From Bacillota bacterium (lineage in GTDB: Bacteria > Bacillota_E > Sulfobacillia > Sulfobacillales > Sulfobacillaceae): a stretch of 10,293 nucleotides of DNA. Where the stretch lies: positions 1 to 10,293 of the forward strand of contig JAKAAS010000028.1 in the NCBI GenBank assembly GCA_021802225.1, given 5' to 3'. Below are positions 1 through 7,135 of the stretch, piece by piece. A program made the translations under genes and the position numbers. Under the pieces are notes generated by a model. It did no database searches, was not told the DNA's origin, and saw nothing but the letters and a program-made list of their open reading frames with translations. Position 1 is the stretch's first letter. Each line of letters starts with the position of its first letter.

Positions 1-93
1 TAAGACATAACACGACTCCGGCTGGGTCTCCAATTTTTCACGATTCGTAGCATACTTGACCATCCTTCTGCATACAATGGCCGTAAGCGATTG

Positions 94-122
94 TTGACAA
101 GCTCGGAAGGATGGCCCATTAT
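94..122 (+). promoter_or_regulatory. Sigma-A type promoter of the toxin-antitoxin module
   Basis: A perfect -35 box TTGACA lies at 94-99 and a -10 box CATTAT (4 of 6 matches) at 117-122, separated by exactly 17 bp. Transcription would begin near 129. The in-frame ATG at 121 would then lie inside the -10 box, which supports the later ATG at 160 as the antitoxin start. Confidence 0.65.
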
Positions 123-159
123 GAGAAAAAAGAGGAAGCTCAAAAGGGGGGCGCGAAAA

Positions 160-309
160 ATGGCGAAGCCAGTGAAGATCCAGGAACGAGTTGACGTTCA
201 GCAGGTCACCATTCCCCCGGCTTCAGAGGTCAATGCGGCTTTTATGAAGGTCGGCGATACCATCCAAAAGCGCCACATCGAGGCGTTCAAGCGATTGGCC
301 GATCAATAA
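160..309 (+). CDS. Putative antitoxin, 49 aa, paired with a Doc/Fic toxin
   Basis: This small gene encodes a 49-residue, charged protein (MAKPVKIQERV... ending KRLADQ) with no membrane segment. The ATG at 160 is preferred because a purine-rich AAAAGGGGGG ribosome binding site lies 8 nt upstream and because the promoter at 94-122 rules out the earlier in-frame ATG at 121. Its stop codon overlaps the ATG of the Doc-like gene (TAATG), the tight coupling usual for type II toxin-antitoxin pairs. I do not recognise the family from sequence. It lacks room for a Phd-type DNA-binding domain plus a neutralising tail, so it may be only the neutralising tail: the second half, from about residue 20, looks helical and could wrap the toxin. 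The antitoxin role is inferred from position, order and size. Confidence 0.6.
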   Translation: MAKPVKIQERVDVQQVTIPPASEVNAAFMKVGDTIQKRHIEAFKRLADQ

Positions 310-737
310 TGCGTTGGGTGTCACTCACAGAAGCCATCCTGTTCCAAGAACGGGTGGTCGGGGATACCGGTGGATCCATCGGAGTCCTCGATCAAGGAAA
401 ATTGGAGGCCGCCATTGCGCGGCCTCTCACTCTAGTATTCGACTACGAGCCCTTTCCGACGCCGGCTGTGAAGGTGGCGGCGCTCATGGAGAGTATTATT
501 ACTACCCACCCCTTTCTCGACGGCAATAAGCGAACGGCGATGCGGTTGGGATTGGCGCTTTTGGAGTTCAATTTCCCGCGGATTGGGACCGCGTCAGATG
601 CCGACATCGAGGCTATCGCCGTCGGGGTGGCTGAAGGAACAGTGGCTTTTCCAGAAGTTGCGCGATGGCTCGAAGGGCTTTACATGTGCTCGGACCCGAC
701 GCCTGTCGAATTTGACCCTTCGGATATAGGCCCTTAA
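309..737 (+). CDS. doc: Doc-type toxin of the Fic/Doc family
   Basis: The 142-residue product carries the Fic-fold active-site motif HPFLDGNKR at about residues 67-75. The GNKR ending, in place of GNGR, is the Doc signature. P1 Doc is a kinase that phosphorylates EF-Tu and arrests translation, whereas GNGR Fic proteins are AMP transferases. The following helix (TAMRLGLALLEFN) is typical of Doc. Phage P1 Doc is about 126 residues, so length is normal. The start ATG at 309 overlaps the stop of the upstream 49-residue ORF and has no ribosome binding site of its own, implying translational coupling that keeps antitoxin synthesis ahead of toxin. The catalytic histidine and motif are intact, so the toxin is predicted active. 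Kinase rather than AMPylase activity is inferred from the motif. Confidence 0.85.
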   Translation: MRWVSLTEAILFQERVVGDTGGSIGVLDQGKLEAAIARPLTLVFDYEPFPTPAVKVAALMESIITTHPFLDGNKRTAMRLGLALLEFNFPRIGTASDADIEAIAVGVAEGTVAFPEVARWLEGLYMCSDPTPVEFDPSDIGP

Positions 738-769
738 TTCCTTTCGTACAACACTTCTTTAAATCTCCG

Positions 770-798
770 CGGCCCTAAAAGCTGGGACTTTAGGCCCG
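770..798 (+). terminator. Weak stem-loop behind the doc gene
   Basis: CCTAAA (774-779) pairs with TTTAGG (789-794) around a 9-nt loop. After one C-C mismatch the stem continues for three pairs (770-772 with 796-798). No T-run follows, so this is a weak or factor-assisted transcript end at best. Confidence 0.3.
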
Positions 799-1224
799 AT
801 TATGGCCCGTTCACTCGGTAAAAAATTCACCGCATATGGAAATCACGAATCGCGGCCTCTTATCCTTCCTCTGCTAATTGCGCAAAATCATACCGTCTGA
901 CACCGCCCTATCGGGCGGCGTGTCGTTTGTCCTACCATGGCGCAGGTGGCCAGATGACACCGCGCGACGCAGCGGCCCTACGTTCGGCGTATGTTGGACG
1001 TCGTCTGTGACGGGCCCAGCCGGGGCAGGACCGGCCGCCATGCGACTCACTACAGTGATAACCATCAGGCCCACGCGGCGGGTTGTATCCCTTTGGTACG
1101 GCAGCATCCCAGGCCTCTCTAGGGTGTGGGACCCTCTCGCGTTAGTTAGGCTGCGTACGCCACTGATCATCGGATGACCGGCGTGAGTGCATTCAGCCTC
1201 TCGCATTCCCTCTAGGGTCTTCTT
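799..1224. other. Gene-poor stretch with small stem-loops and no supported gene
   Basis: No reading frame here has a credible start with a ribosome binding site. A compact hairpin CCGCCC-TATC-GGGCGG occurs at 903-918, followed by T-containing but not T-run sequence. A five-pair hairpin AGGGT/ACCCT occurs near 1119-1133. In the frame of the ATG at 937, a coding-like tract continues past a TGA at 955-957 as far as a TAG near 1120. This could be a remnant of a decayed gene, but codon preference alone is too weak to call it. Confidence 0.4.
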
Positions 1225-1265
1225 CAACGGAATGGCCTCAATGTCATCCTTAGGCCGTTCCGTTG
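1225..1265 (+). repeat. 14-bp inverted repeat (stem-loop) abutting the tRNA-Trp-like gene
   Basis: CAACGGAATGGCCT (1225-1238) is the reverse complement of AGGCCGTTCCGTTG (1252-1265) except for one T-G wobble, enclosing a 13-nt loop. The 3' arm ends only 5 nt before the first base of the tRNA-like sequence. As RNA this would be a very stable hairpin. No T-run follows, so it is unlikely to be a plain terminator. It could be a processing or protecting structure for the tRNA transcript, or one end of a lost mobile element. Confidence 0.6.
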
Positions 1266-1270
1266 CATTC

Positions 1271-1344
1271 AGGCGCGGCATTTAACGATAGGATAGTGGT
1301 CTCCAAAACCGCCTATGGGGATTCGACTCCCTCCGCGTCTGCCA
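1271..1344 (+). tRNA. Diverged tRNA-Trp (anticodon CCA), possibly a pseudo-tRNA
   Basis: A 74-nt cloverleaf folds here. The acceptor stem AGGCGCG/CGCGTCT has seven pairs including one G-T, with discriminator G and encoded CCA (1342-1344). The D-arm is ATTT-AACGATA-GGAT (1280-1294). The anticodon arm GTGGT-CTCCAAA-ACCGC (1296-1312) places CCA at 34-36. The variable loop is 4 nt. The T-arm GGGGA-TTCGACT-CCCTC contains a G-T pair and an A-C mismatch. The A1-U72 pair, G73 and the CCA anticodon, the main bacterial tryptophan identity features, are all present. Three normally invariant core positions are changed: U8 is G, G19 is A, and G53 is A so the 53-61 pair is lost. A T6 run (1346-1351) follows the CCA. 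No promoter is evident directly upstream. It is either a decaying extra copy or a divergent accessory tRNA. Confidence 0.65.
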
Positions 1345-1396
1345 CTTTTTTCGTGCCCTTTCTCTCGTCTGCATGATCCCCAAGGAGGTCCGCGTG

Positions 1397-1760
1397 ATGC
1401 TCTGTTACCTCGTTGAAACCCGTACAGGACAACGCTGGGCGATACACGCCACGTCTCGGGCACGGTCCACAGATCTAGATTCGTTCGTCCCTGATGATGC
1501 CGCCCTCTACGCGTGATTGCGGTCGGCACGTGTGATCCCACCATACACCACCAATTATCCGTATTCCCCGTAACGCCACAGTAGGTCTGGCGGGCCGTTG
1601 TCCCATTGCGCTGCAAGACGCCATTCCCGGCACGGCCGTGACTGGTGCCCCAAAAGGGTTCGACAGTCTCGGCGTATCCGCCGCGATCTTCCTGAGTGTT
1701 TCTCAATCACACGACAAGGAGAATACCTTTATGTCCACAAGTATAGTGAAATGCCTGTGA
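1397..1760 (+). pseudogene. Broken or recoded small gene with perfect ribosome binding site
   Basis: A perfect AAGGAGGTC ribosome binding site (1382-1390) precedes GTG (1394) and ATG (1397). The ATG is preferred at 8-nt spacing. The frame runs 39 codons (MLCYLVETRTGQRW... to DDAALYA) to a TGA at 1514-1516. It continues in frame with coding-like codons (LRSARVIPPYTT) to a TAA at 1571-1573. A second coding-like tract in another frame is open from 1536 to a TGA at 1758-1760 (including CPIALQDAIPGTAV and PKGFDSLGVSAAIF) and has no start of its own. The simplest reading is one gene of about 120 codons with a nonsense mutation and a frameshift between 1536 and 1571. Alternatively only the 39-residue peptide at 1397-1516 is made. 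I do not recognise the product. It begins 52 nt after the tRNA-like gene. Confidence 0.4.
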
Positions 1761-2005
1761 CAGGGGTGGTCTCAGTACCTGGATGGTCCGCCAAAGCGTG
1801 GTGGTCGAGGAGGCAGCAACTTTGGCTGGTCCAAATCGAACGCGACTGTCCCGAGCGCGGCGGGTGGATCCGGGGCTGGCTGACATCGGCCAGCCCGGGT
1901 CAGCCGCAGACCTTTGCCACCTTAGCCATGGCTCTCGCGGCCGCCGAAGCGTTTGCTGCCACACCGACGGAGATCACGTGGCAAGAAAATTATGGTGTGC
2001 TCTAG
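1751..2005 (+). CDS. Hypothetical tryptophan-rich protein, 84 aa, possibly truncated by an amber stop
   Basis: From ATG at 1751 the frame encodes 84 residues beginning MPVTGVVSVPGWSAKAWW. There is a tryptophan-rich first half and an alanine-rich, probably helical segment near residues 56-68 (FATLAMALAAAEAFA). Codon choice looks genuinely coding. No good ribosome binding site stands directly before 1751. The AAGGAG at 1716-1721 instead serves an ATG at 1731 in another frame that stops at 1758-1760, overlapping this start, so translation may be coupled. The terminating TAG (2003-2005) is followed in the same frame by 28 coding-like codons (TEGRLRWELYLETAPISYD...) ending in TAA at 2090-2092. This suggests an original longer protein of about 113 residues. 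I do not recognise the family. Confidence 0.45.
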   Translation: MPVTGVVSVPGWSAKAWWSRRQQLWLVQIERDCPERGGWIRGWLTSASPGQPQTFATLAMALAAAEAFAATPTEITWQENYGVL

Positions 2006-2092
2006 ACAGAAGGGCGTTTACGCTGGGAACTGTATCTCGAGACCGCGCCGATCTCCTACGATTTGGTATTGGATTTTTCGGCTATTGCATAA

Positions 2093-2690
2093 TGCCCACC
2101 AGTTGACGGTATGCGTTGTCCATGATTTGATGGCCACCGTGGCAAATGGATGAACCCGTCAAGGCCAGTGTTGATTGAGCCCCCGGTGCTCCCCATGCTA
2201 TTTCAGGGCGCAACACTCTCTTGCTGGGCCTGCCACGCGGCGAGCGGTGGGGGTGCAGGAGATAGGTCCCCTGCGTTCTCCCATAAAGGGACGGACAGGG
2301 GGAGAAACAACAGGACCCCGTTGCGGCCAGTCGTTCGTCAGTGTCCAAATCACTCGGTAAACCGGGGCGTTTCGGCTAAAGGCGGTCGTTCACGCTATTG
2401 TCATGCTCAAAATGCTGACAGTCATCCACGGGATTTGGCAGAGACGGAGCCGGGTATTGACGGCCCGCTTCTCTCAATTTGTGCAGCCCGCTACATGTAC
2501 GAACCGATATTTGCGACGCCCGTATCGGGGTGGGAAGAAGGTTAGCGGACTACACGAGAGATGTGGTGCTGTCCATCCCTCTCATAAACAATATTTGTAC
2601 GCAACATAGCACACGAAGCCTCCCGGTGAACCACGGGTTTATCGAATATGTAGGAACATCCAGACCTATTTACGAGGATAATGCATAGTG
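2093..2690. other. Intergenic or decayed stretch, no supported gene
   Basis: Several open frames exist on the plus strand, but none has a ribosome binding site. The tract ending at a TAG at 2543-2545 has a C-terminal part that reads coding-like (DLAETEPGIDGPLLSIC), and another frame, ending at a TAG at 2686-2688, takes over with RLADYTRDVVLSIPLINNIC. The two overlap by about 65 bp, as expected if one ancestral gene had been frameshifted. I cannot name it. I see no tRNA, CRISPR or clear terminator here. Confidence 0.35.
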
Positions 2691-2698
2691 ACCTTGTC

Positions 2699-2872
2699 CT
2701 AATGCTTCAGCCAATTGACTATAAGGATGCCCAAGATCATACCAAGAATGCCAAACACGGCAATCACAACCCAGGACCACGGATTGCGCGGGTTCAGTTG
2801 CCAGCCAATGCCATATTTAAAGTGGGTGAACAATCTTTGAGCATGCAGGCCGCCACGGCGTTTATTATACAT
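2699..2872 (-). CDS. Small membrane protein, DUF5808-like, 57 aa
   Basis: The minus-strand gene starts at the ATG whose first base is 2872, with an AAGAGG ribosome binding site 9 nt upstream. A TTG three codons earlier sits directly against that site and is less likely. The product has a positively charged N-terminus (MYNKRRGGLHAQ), a middle motif YGIGWQLNPRNPWSW, and one strongly hydrophobic segment at about residues 34-54 (VVIAVFGILGMILGILIV), ending NWLKH. The G-W-x-x-N-x-x-x-P-x-x-W pattern preceding a membrane helix resembles the uncharacterised DUF5808 family, from memory of the family rather than a search. It would be an inner-membrane protein with the N-terminus likely cytoplasmic. 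It stands alone in the strand between decayed segments; function is unknown. Confidence 0.6.
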   Translation of the reverse strand: MYNKRRGGLHAQRLFTHFKYGIGWQLNPRNPWSWVVIAVFGILGMILGILIVNWLKH

Positions 2873-2926
2873 ATCAATCAACCTCTTCTTCCACTTTCGA
2901 GATCGCTGAATAACGTACTACCTAGC

Positions 2927-2955
2927 AGTATCTCACGTTAATTTACTAGAAGCAA
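2927..2955 (-). promoter_or_regulatory. Candidate promoter of the DUF5808-like gene
   Basis: Read on the minus strand, TTGCTT (2955-2950) and GATACT (2932-2927) are spaced by 17 bp, each a partial match to the sigma-A consensus. Transcription would start near 2920 and give a leader of about 50 nt before the ATG at 2872. Confidence 0.3.
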
Positions 2956-3104
2956 GGACGCTAGAGCGACACCAGAAGCGCCTCAACGAAAACAACCGCA
3001 CACGCTTAGAGCCCTGGACAACCGGAGAAAGAGGGAGAATGCCGGCCCCCGAAGAGGCTCATTTACCATATTTGCGGGCAGGACGGTTGCGTGGACGTAG
3101 AAAG

Positions 3105-3135
3105 CCTCCTGTGGGGCCCCAAGGTCCACAGGAGG
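3105..3135. repeat. Perfect 10-bp inverted repeat
   Basis: CCTCCTGTGG (3105-3114) and CCACAGGAGG (3126-3135) form a perfect 10-bp stem around an 11-nt loop that itself contains GGCCCC. Neither strand has a T-run after it. The 3' arm includes an AGGAGGTGA anti-16S-like sequence, but the only frame it could serve stops after two codons. Confidence 0.5.
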
Positions 3136-3190
3136 TGAACGACCCTATGATGTGACGCAGGTTTTGCGTTCCATCACTAAGATATCTCTA

Positions 3191-3228
3191 AAGCATCAGG
3201 TCTCCCCCGAAGAGAGGACCTGATGCTT
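3191..3228 (-). terminator. Stem-loop at the end of the purine/ammonium operon
   Basis: AAGCATCAGGTC (3191-3202) and GACCTGATGCTT (3217-3228) form a perfect 12-bp stem around a 14-nt loop. It lies immediately after the amt stop codon (3231-3229 on the minus strand). The sequence after the stem is CTTTAGAG, so the T-tract is poor. Its position makes it the probable 3' end of the four-gene transcript. Confidence 0.6.
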
Positions 3229-4536
3229 CTAAACGGATGGCTGGTGCGTGTCTTTGGCGAGGCGCTGGGCATTGCCGTGACCTGTCGCGGCTGAGGCTAA
3301 CTCGTAAGCGGCCGCATCGAACGGGATGTTGAGACCGCGGAGCTCTTCGTCTTCGGACACCCGCAGACCGATTGTGGCACGCACCAGCAGTCCGATAAGA
3401 TATGTCATAATCATGGTAAATACAATAACGGCTAGTACAGCCACAATTTGGTCGCCCAAAAATTCTATGTGACCAAATACTAACCCCCAAATTGGGGTAC
3501 CGTTGATACGCGTTAAACCAGCCGGATTGATCCTATAATTGGCAAAGACTCCTAACAGCAACATTCCGAGAGTCCCCCCGACTCCATGGCATGCGACGAC
3601 GCCAAATGCATCATCGAAGCGGGTGAAATGCAAGGCGGCCCTCGTAGCTAAGTAGCATACGACGCCCGCTGCCGCCCCGATAAAGAGAGCGGGCATGGGT
3701 CCCACAAATCCAGAGGCAGGAGTAATGGTAGCTAGTCCCACCACTGCACCAGTGGCTACACCGACAACAGTGATTTTTCCTGTATATGCCCGTTCCATGA
3801 GCGCCCACACGATGCAACCGGCCGCTGCGGCAATTTGCGTGGCGGTGAAGGCACTTGCTGCCAATTGTCCCGAGGCTAGGGCGGAACCCGCATTAAAGCC
3901 AAACCAACCGAACCACAGGATACCCGCTCCCAGTAAAACGAGAGGAACAGAGTGGGGCTCATATGAGGCAGCCGCTTTCTTCGATCGGGTCCCCACAAGG
4001 AGCGTGAGTATCAGGGCTGCGGAGCCAGCACTCGCATGGACGACTGCACCTCCGGCGAAGTCGCGAGCCCCCAGCTGGTAGAGCCAGCCGGCTGGGTCAA
4101 AGAGCCAGTGGGCAATGAGCGGGTAGACAATCAGGCTCCACAGAACACAAAACACAATCCACGCTTCGAATTTTAAGCGTCCCGCAATGGCCCCGGTAAT
4201 GAGCGCTGGGGTGATAATGGCAAACATCAATTGAAAGACCATAAAAGCGAGTTTCGGAATGTGGGTCCCGGGCCACACCCCCCCCATGTTTCGCAGCGCA
4301 GCGTAATGAAGGTTGCCGATGAAACCAGCGCCAGCGTCCGGGCCGAAAGCTAAGGAGAACCCAATGAGAACCCAAACAATCGTAACGATAGCGATCGTGA
4401 AGAAGTTCATCATCAGCATGCTAAGGACATTGCGCTCAGGTTCGAGCCCGCCATAAAAAAACGCCAGCCCTACGGTCATAAACAGCACCAATGCGGCGCT
4501 GGCTAACATCCACGCTGTATCTCCTGGACTAACCAT
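3229..4536 (-). CDS. amt: Ammonium transporter Amt
   Basis: This 435-residue integral membrane protein belongs to the Amt/MEP/Rh family. It moves ammonium across the cytoplasmic membrane as a trimer. The N-terminus SPGDTAWMLASAALVLFM followed by FFYGGLEPERNVLS is the family's first-helix signature. The twin pore histidines sit at His167 (VVHASAG) and His317 (VACHGVGG), matching His168 and His318 of E. coli AmtB. About eleven hydrophobic segments are visible, and the cytoplasmic tail starts IGLRVSEDEE, the conserved region contacted by P-II proteins. The ATG at 4536 has AGGAGG 8 nt upstream. It is the last gene of the operon, 51 bp after guaD. No glnK/glnB partner follows, which is unusual since amt is commonly paired with it; here regulation may come from the purine operon promoter instead. 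Confidence 0.95.
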   Translation of the reverse strand: MVSPGDTAWMLASAALVLFMTVGLAFFYGGLEPERNVLSMLMMNFFTIAIVTIVWVLIGFSLAFGPDAGAGFIGNLHYAALRNMGGVWPGTHIPKLAFMVFQLMFAIITPALITGAIAGRLKFEAWIVFCVLWSLIVYPLIAHWLFDPAGWLYQLGARDFAGGAVVHASAGSAALILTLLVGTRSKKAAASYEPHSVPLVLLGAGILWFGWFGFNAGSALASGQLAASAFTATQIAAAAGCIVWALMERAYTGKITVVGVATGAVVGLATITPASGFVGPMPALFIGAAAGVVCYLATRAALHFTRFDDAFGVVACHGVGGTLGMLLLGVFANYRINPAGLTRINGTPIWGLVFGHIEFLGDQIVAVLAVIVFTMIMTYLIGLLVRATIGLRVSEDEELRGLNIPFDAAAYELASAATGHGNAQRLAKDTHQPSV

Positions 4537-4587
4537 GAACCCTGCCTCCTAGATAGAATATTGAAATCGCATCTTGCCACACCGGAG

Positions 4588-5928
4588 CTATTCGCGGCTG
4601 TATGCTAGTTCACCGCCGATGTAGGTTGCTTGTACCGCGCGGTCATCACCCATAATGGCCAATAAAAACAACTGCTCTGGAAGAGAGGAGACTTGCTTGC
4701 TGCGGTATGCTAATGCCGGTGTGGCTTGCGTATCGAGAACCACGAGGTCCGCCTCCTTGCCGACAGCTATAGAGCCGACTTTGTCCGCAACGTTAAGTAC
4801 CTCTGCGCCCCCCAAGGTGGCCAGGTAGAACAGCTTGATTGCGTCAATCGAATAGGAGGTTAATTCTCCCACCTTGTAGGCCTCCCCCATGGTTTCCAGT
4901 ATAGAAAAGCGGGTGCCCGCACCAATATCTGTTCCGAGCCCAACTCTTATAGGATGAGTCGGAGTTTTAGACGTTCCCATATGGAAGAGTCCACTTCCTA
5001 AAAACAGGTTCGAAGTAGGGCAGTGGGCGAGTGCAGTGCCTGTCTCCGAGCACCGCTCCCGTTCCGCGTCTGTGAGATGAACGCCATGGGCCAGCACCGT
5101 GTGCGGACCTAATAGTTCGGCGTGGTCGTACACATCTAAGTAGCCTTGACGTTCCGGAAAGAGGGAACGCACCCATGCGACTTCGTCCACGTTTTCTGAC
5201 ACATGTGTCTGGACCAAGGTATCAGGGTACTCATGATGGAGGGCGCCTGCTGCTTCCAGTTGCGATTCCGTGCTTGTTGGGGCAAAACGGGGAGTGATAG
5301 CGTAGCTACAGCGGGCCTTCCCATGCCACTTGTTGATCAGGGCTTTGGATGCGTCATAACCGGACTGGGCCGTATCTAACACGGCTTGCGGGGCGTTCCG
5401 GTCCATTAACACCTTACCTCCGATCATCCGCATGTGGCGGCGCATGGCTTCGGTGAAGAAGGCGTCCACAGATTCGGAAAAGACTGCGCAGAATACTAAG
5501 GCCGACGTCGTTCCGTTGCGGAGCAGTTCATCAAAAAACACGCGGGCGACGTCAGCGGCAAAGTCCGGGCTGGCAAAACGGGCTTCATCCGGAAATGTAT
5601 AGTGATTTAGCCAGTCAATGAGTTTCTTACCATAAGAGGCGATAATTGGGGTTTGCACATAGTGGATATGGGTGTCGATAAATCCTGCGGTAATGATGGC
5701 GTGGGGATAGTGTGTCACTGGAACATCGTCCCCCAACTGCCCTCGCAGGTCTAGATATGGGCCAACGGCTTGAATGATCCCCTCACGCACCAAAATAAGA
5801 CCATCCGTGATCTCTACGACAACGGCGTCAGACGGTTGATAAAAAGGGTCTCCGTTGAAGGTAACAATATGTCCCCGTATGGCATGCGCCGCAGGTGAGG
5901 CATATTGAGACAATGACGTATTAAACAC
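4588..5928 (-). CDS. guaD: Guanine deaminase
   Basis: The enzyme hydrolyses guanine to xanthine and ammonia in the cytoplasm. It is a metal-dependent amidohydrolase with a TIM-barrel fold. Start is taken as GTG at 5928, with AAAGGAG 9 nt upstream, giving 446 residues (E. coli GuaD is about 439). An in-frame upstream extension to 5988 has no ribosome binding site. Visible signature residues are His87 and His89 (GFIDTHIHY), His242 and Glu245 (QTHVSEN), His281 (VLAHGVHL) and Asp334 (GLGTDIGAG). Family-specific blocks LLRNGTTSALVF, MDRNAPQAVLDTA, TPRFAPTS and CPTSNLFLGSGLF are all present. The residue before GF in the HxH block is Ala rather than the usual Pro. It lies 111 bp after the adenine deaminase gene. 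That gap holds an 8-bp inverted repeat (GCGCGCTG, 5974-5981 and 6019-6026) that could form an intercistronic stem. Confidence 0.95.
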   Translation of the reverse strand: MFNTSLSQYASPAAHAIRGHIVTFNGDPFYQPSDAVVVEITDGLILVREGIIQAVGPYLDLRGQLGDDVPVTHYPHAIITAGFIDTHIHYVQTPIIASYGKKLIDWLNHYTFPDEARFASPDFAADVARVFFDELLRNGTTSALVFCAVFSESVDAFFTEAMRRHMRMIGGKVLMDRNAPQAVLDTAQSGYDASKALINKWHGKARCSYAITPRFAPTSTESQLEAAGALHHEYPDTLVQTHVSENVDEVAWVRSLFPERQGYLDVYDHAELLGPHTVLAHGVHLTDAERERCSETGTALAHCPTSNLFLGSGLFHMGTSKTPTHPIRVGLGTDIGAGTRFSILETMGEAYKVGELTSYSIDAIKLFYLATLGGAEVLNVADKVGSIAVGKEADLVVLDTQATPALAYRSKQVSSLPEQLFLLAIMGDDRAVQATYIGGELAYSRE

Positions 5929-6039
5929 TTTAATCCACTCCTTTGACTGCGAATCGGCGTAGGGCGGCCTTGTGCGCGCTGAACACACTCCAAACCACGG
6001 GCTTCGGATAGGAGGCTACAGCGCGCCATGACTAGAACA

Positions 6040-7095
<1,056 letters not shown>

Positions 7096-7135
7096 TTAAA
7101 CGTTGTAATCCTCTTGCCACGGTGTGAATTGAAAG

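Larger units (their letters stand above)
2910..3155 (+). pseudogene. Open tract lacking an N-terminal start; possible gene remnant
   Basis: An 82-codon stretch without stops runs from 2910 (after a TGA at 2907-2909) to TGA at 3153-3155. It has no ATG, GTG or TTG until an ATG at 3039, which leaves only 38 residues (MPAPEEAHLPYLRAGRLRGR...) behind a weak GAGGGAG ribosome binding site. The part before that ATG (ARTLERHQKRLNENN) is helical and charged like a real protein. It may be the 3' end of a gene whose front was lost, or a 38-residue peptide. No family recognised. Confidence 0.3.

Noticed and set aside
878..1177. 99-codon open frame on the plus strand
   Set aside because: Low-complexity Gly/Pro/Arg composition, no start signal and overlap with competing frames; treated as chance.
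874..1281. 135-codon open frame on the minus strand
   Set aside because: Its first part reads fairly well, but no ribosome binding site precedes it, it begins inside the tRNA acceptor and D-arm, and it covers two stem-loops; not supportable.
1269..1706. 145-codon open frame on the minus strand
   Set aside because: It runs antisense through the tRNA-like gene and the small gene behind the perfect ribosome binding site, and has an unnatural Arg/Gly-rich composition with no ribosome binding site.
2681..2941. 86-codon open frame on the plus strand
   Set aside because: It is complementary to the DUF5808-like gene, which has a proper ribosome binding site and a coherent membrane segment.
3105..3135. 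Transcription terminator from the perfect 10-bp inverted repeat
   Set aside because: There is no T-run on either strand, and the amt stop is followed by a better placed stem-loop at 3191-3228; kept only as a repeat.
3695..4081. 128-codon open frame on the plus strand within amt
   Set aside because: It is the complementary shadow of the amt coding sequence.
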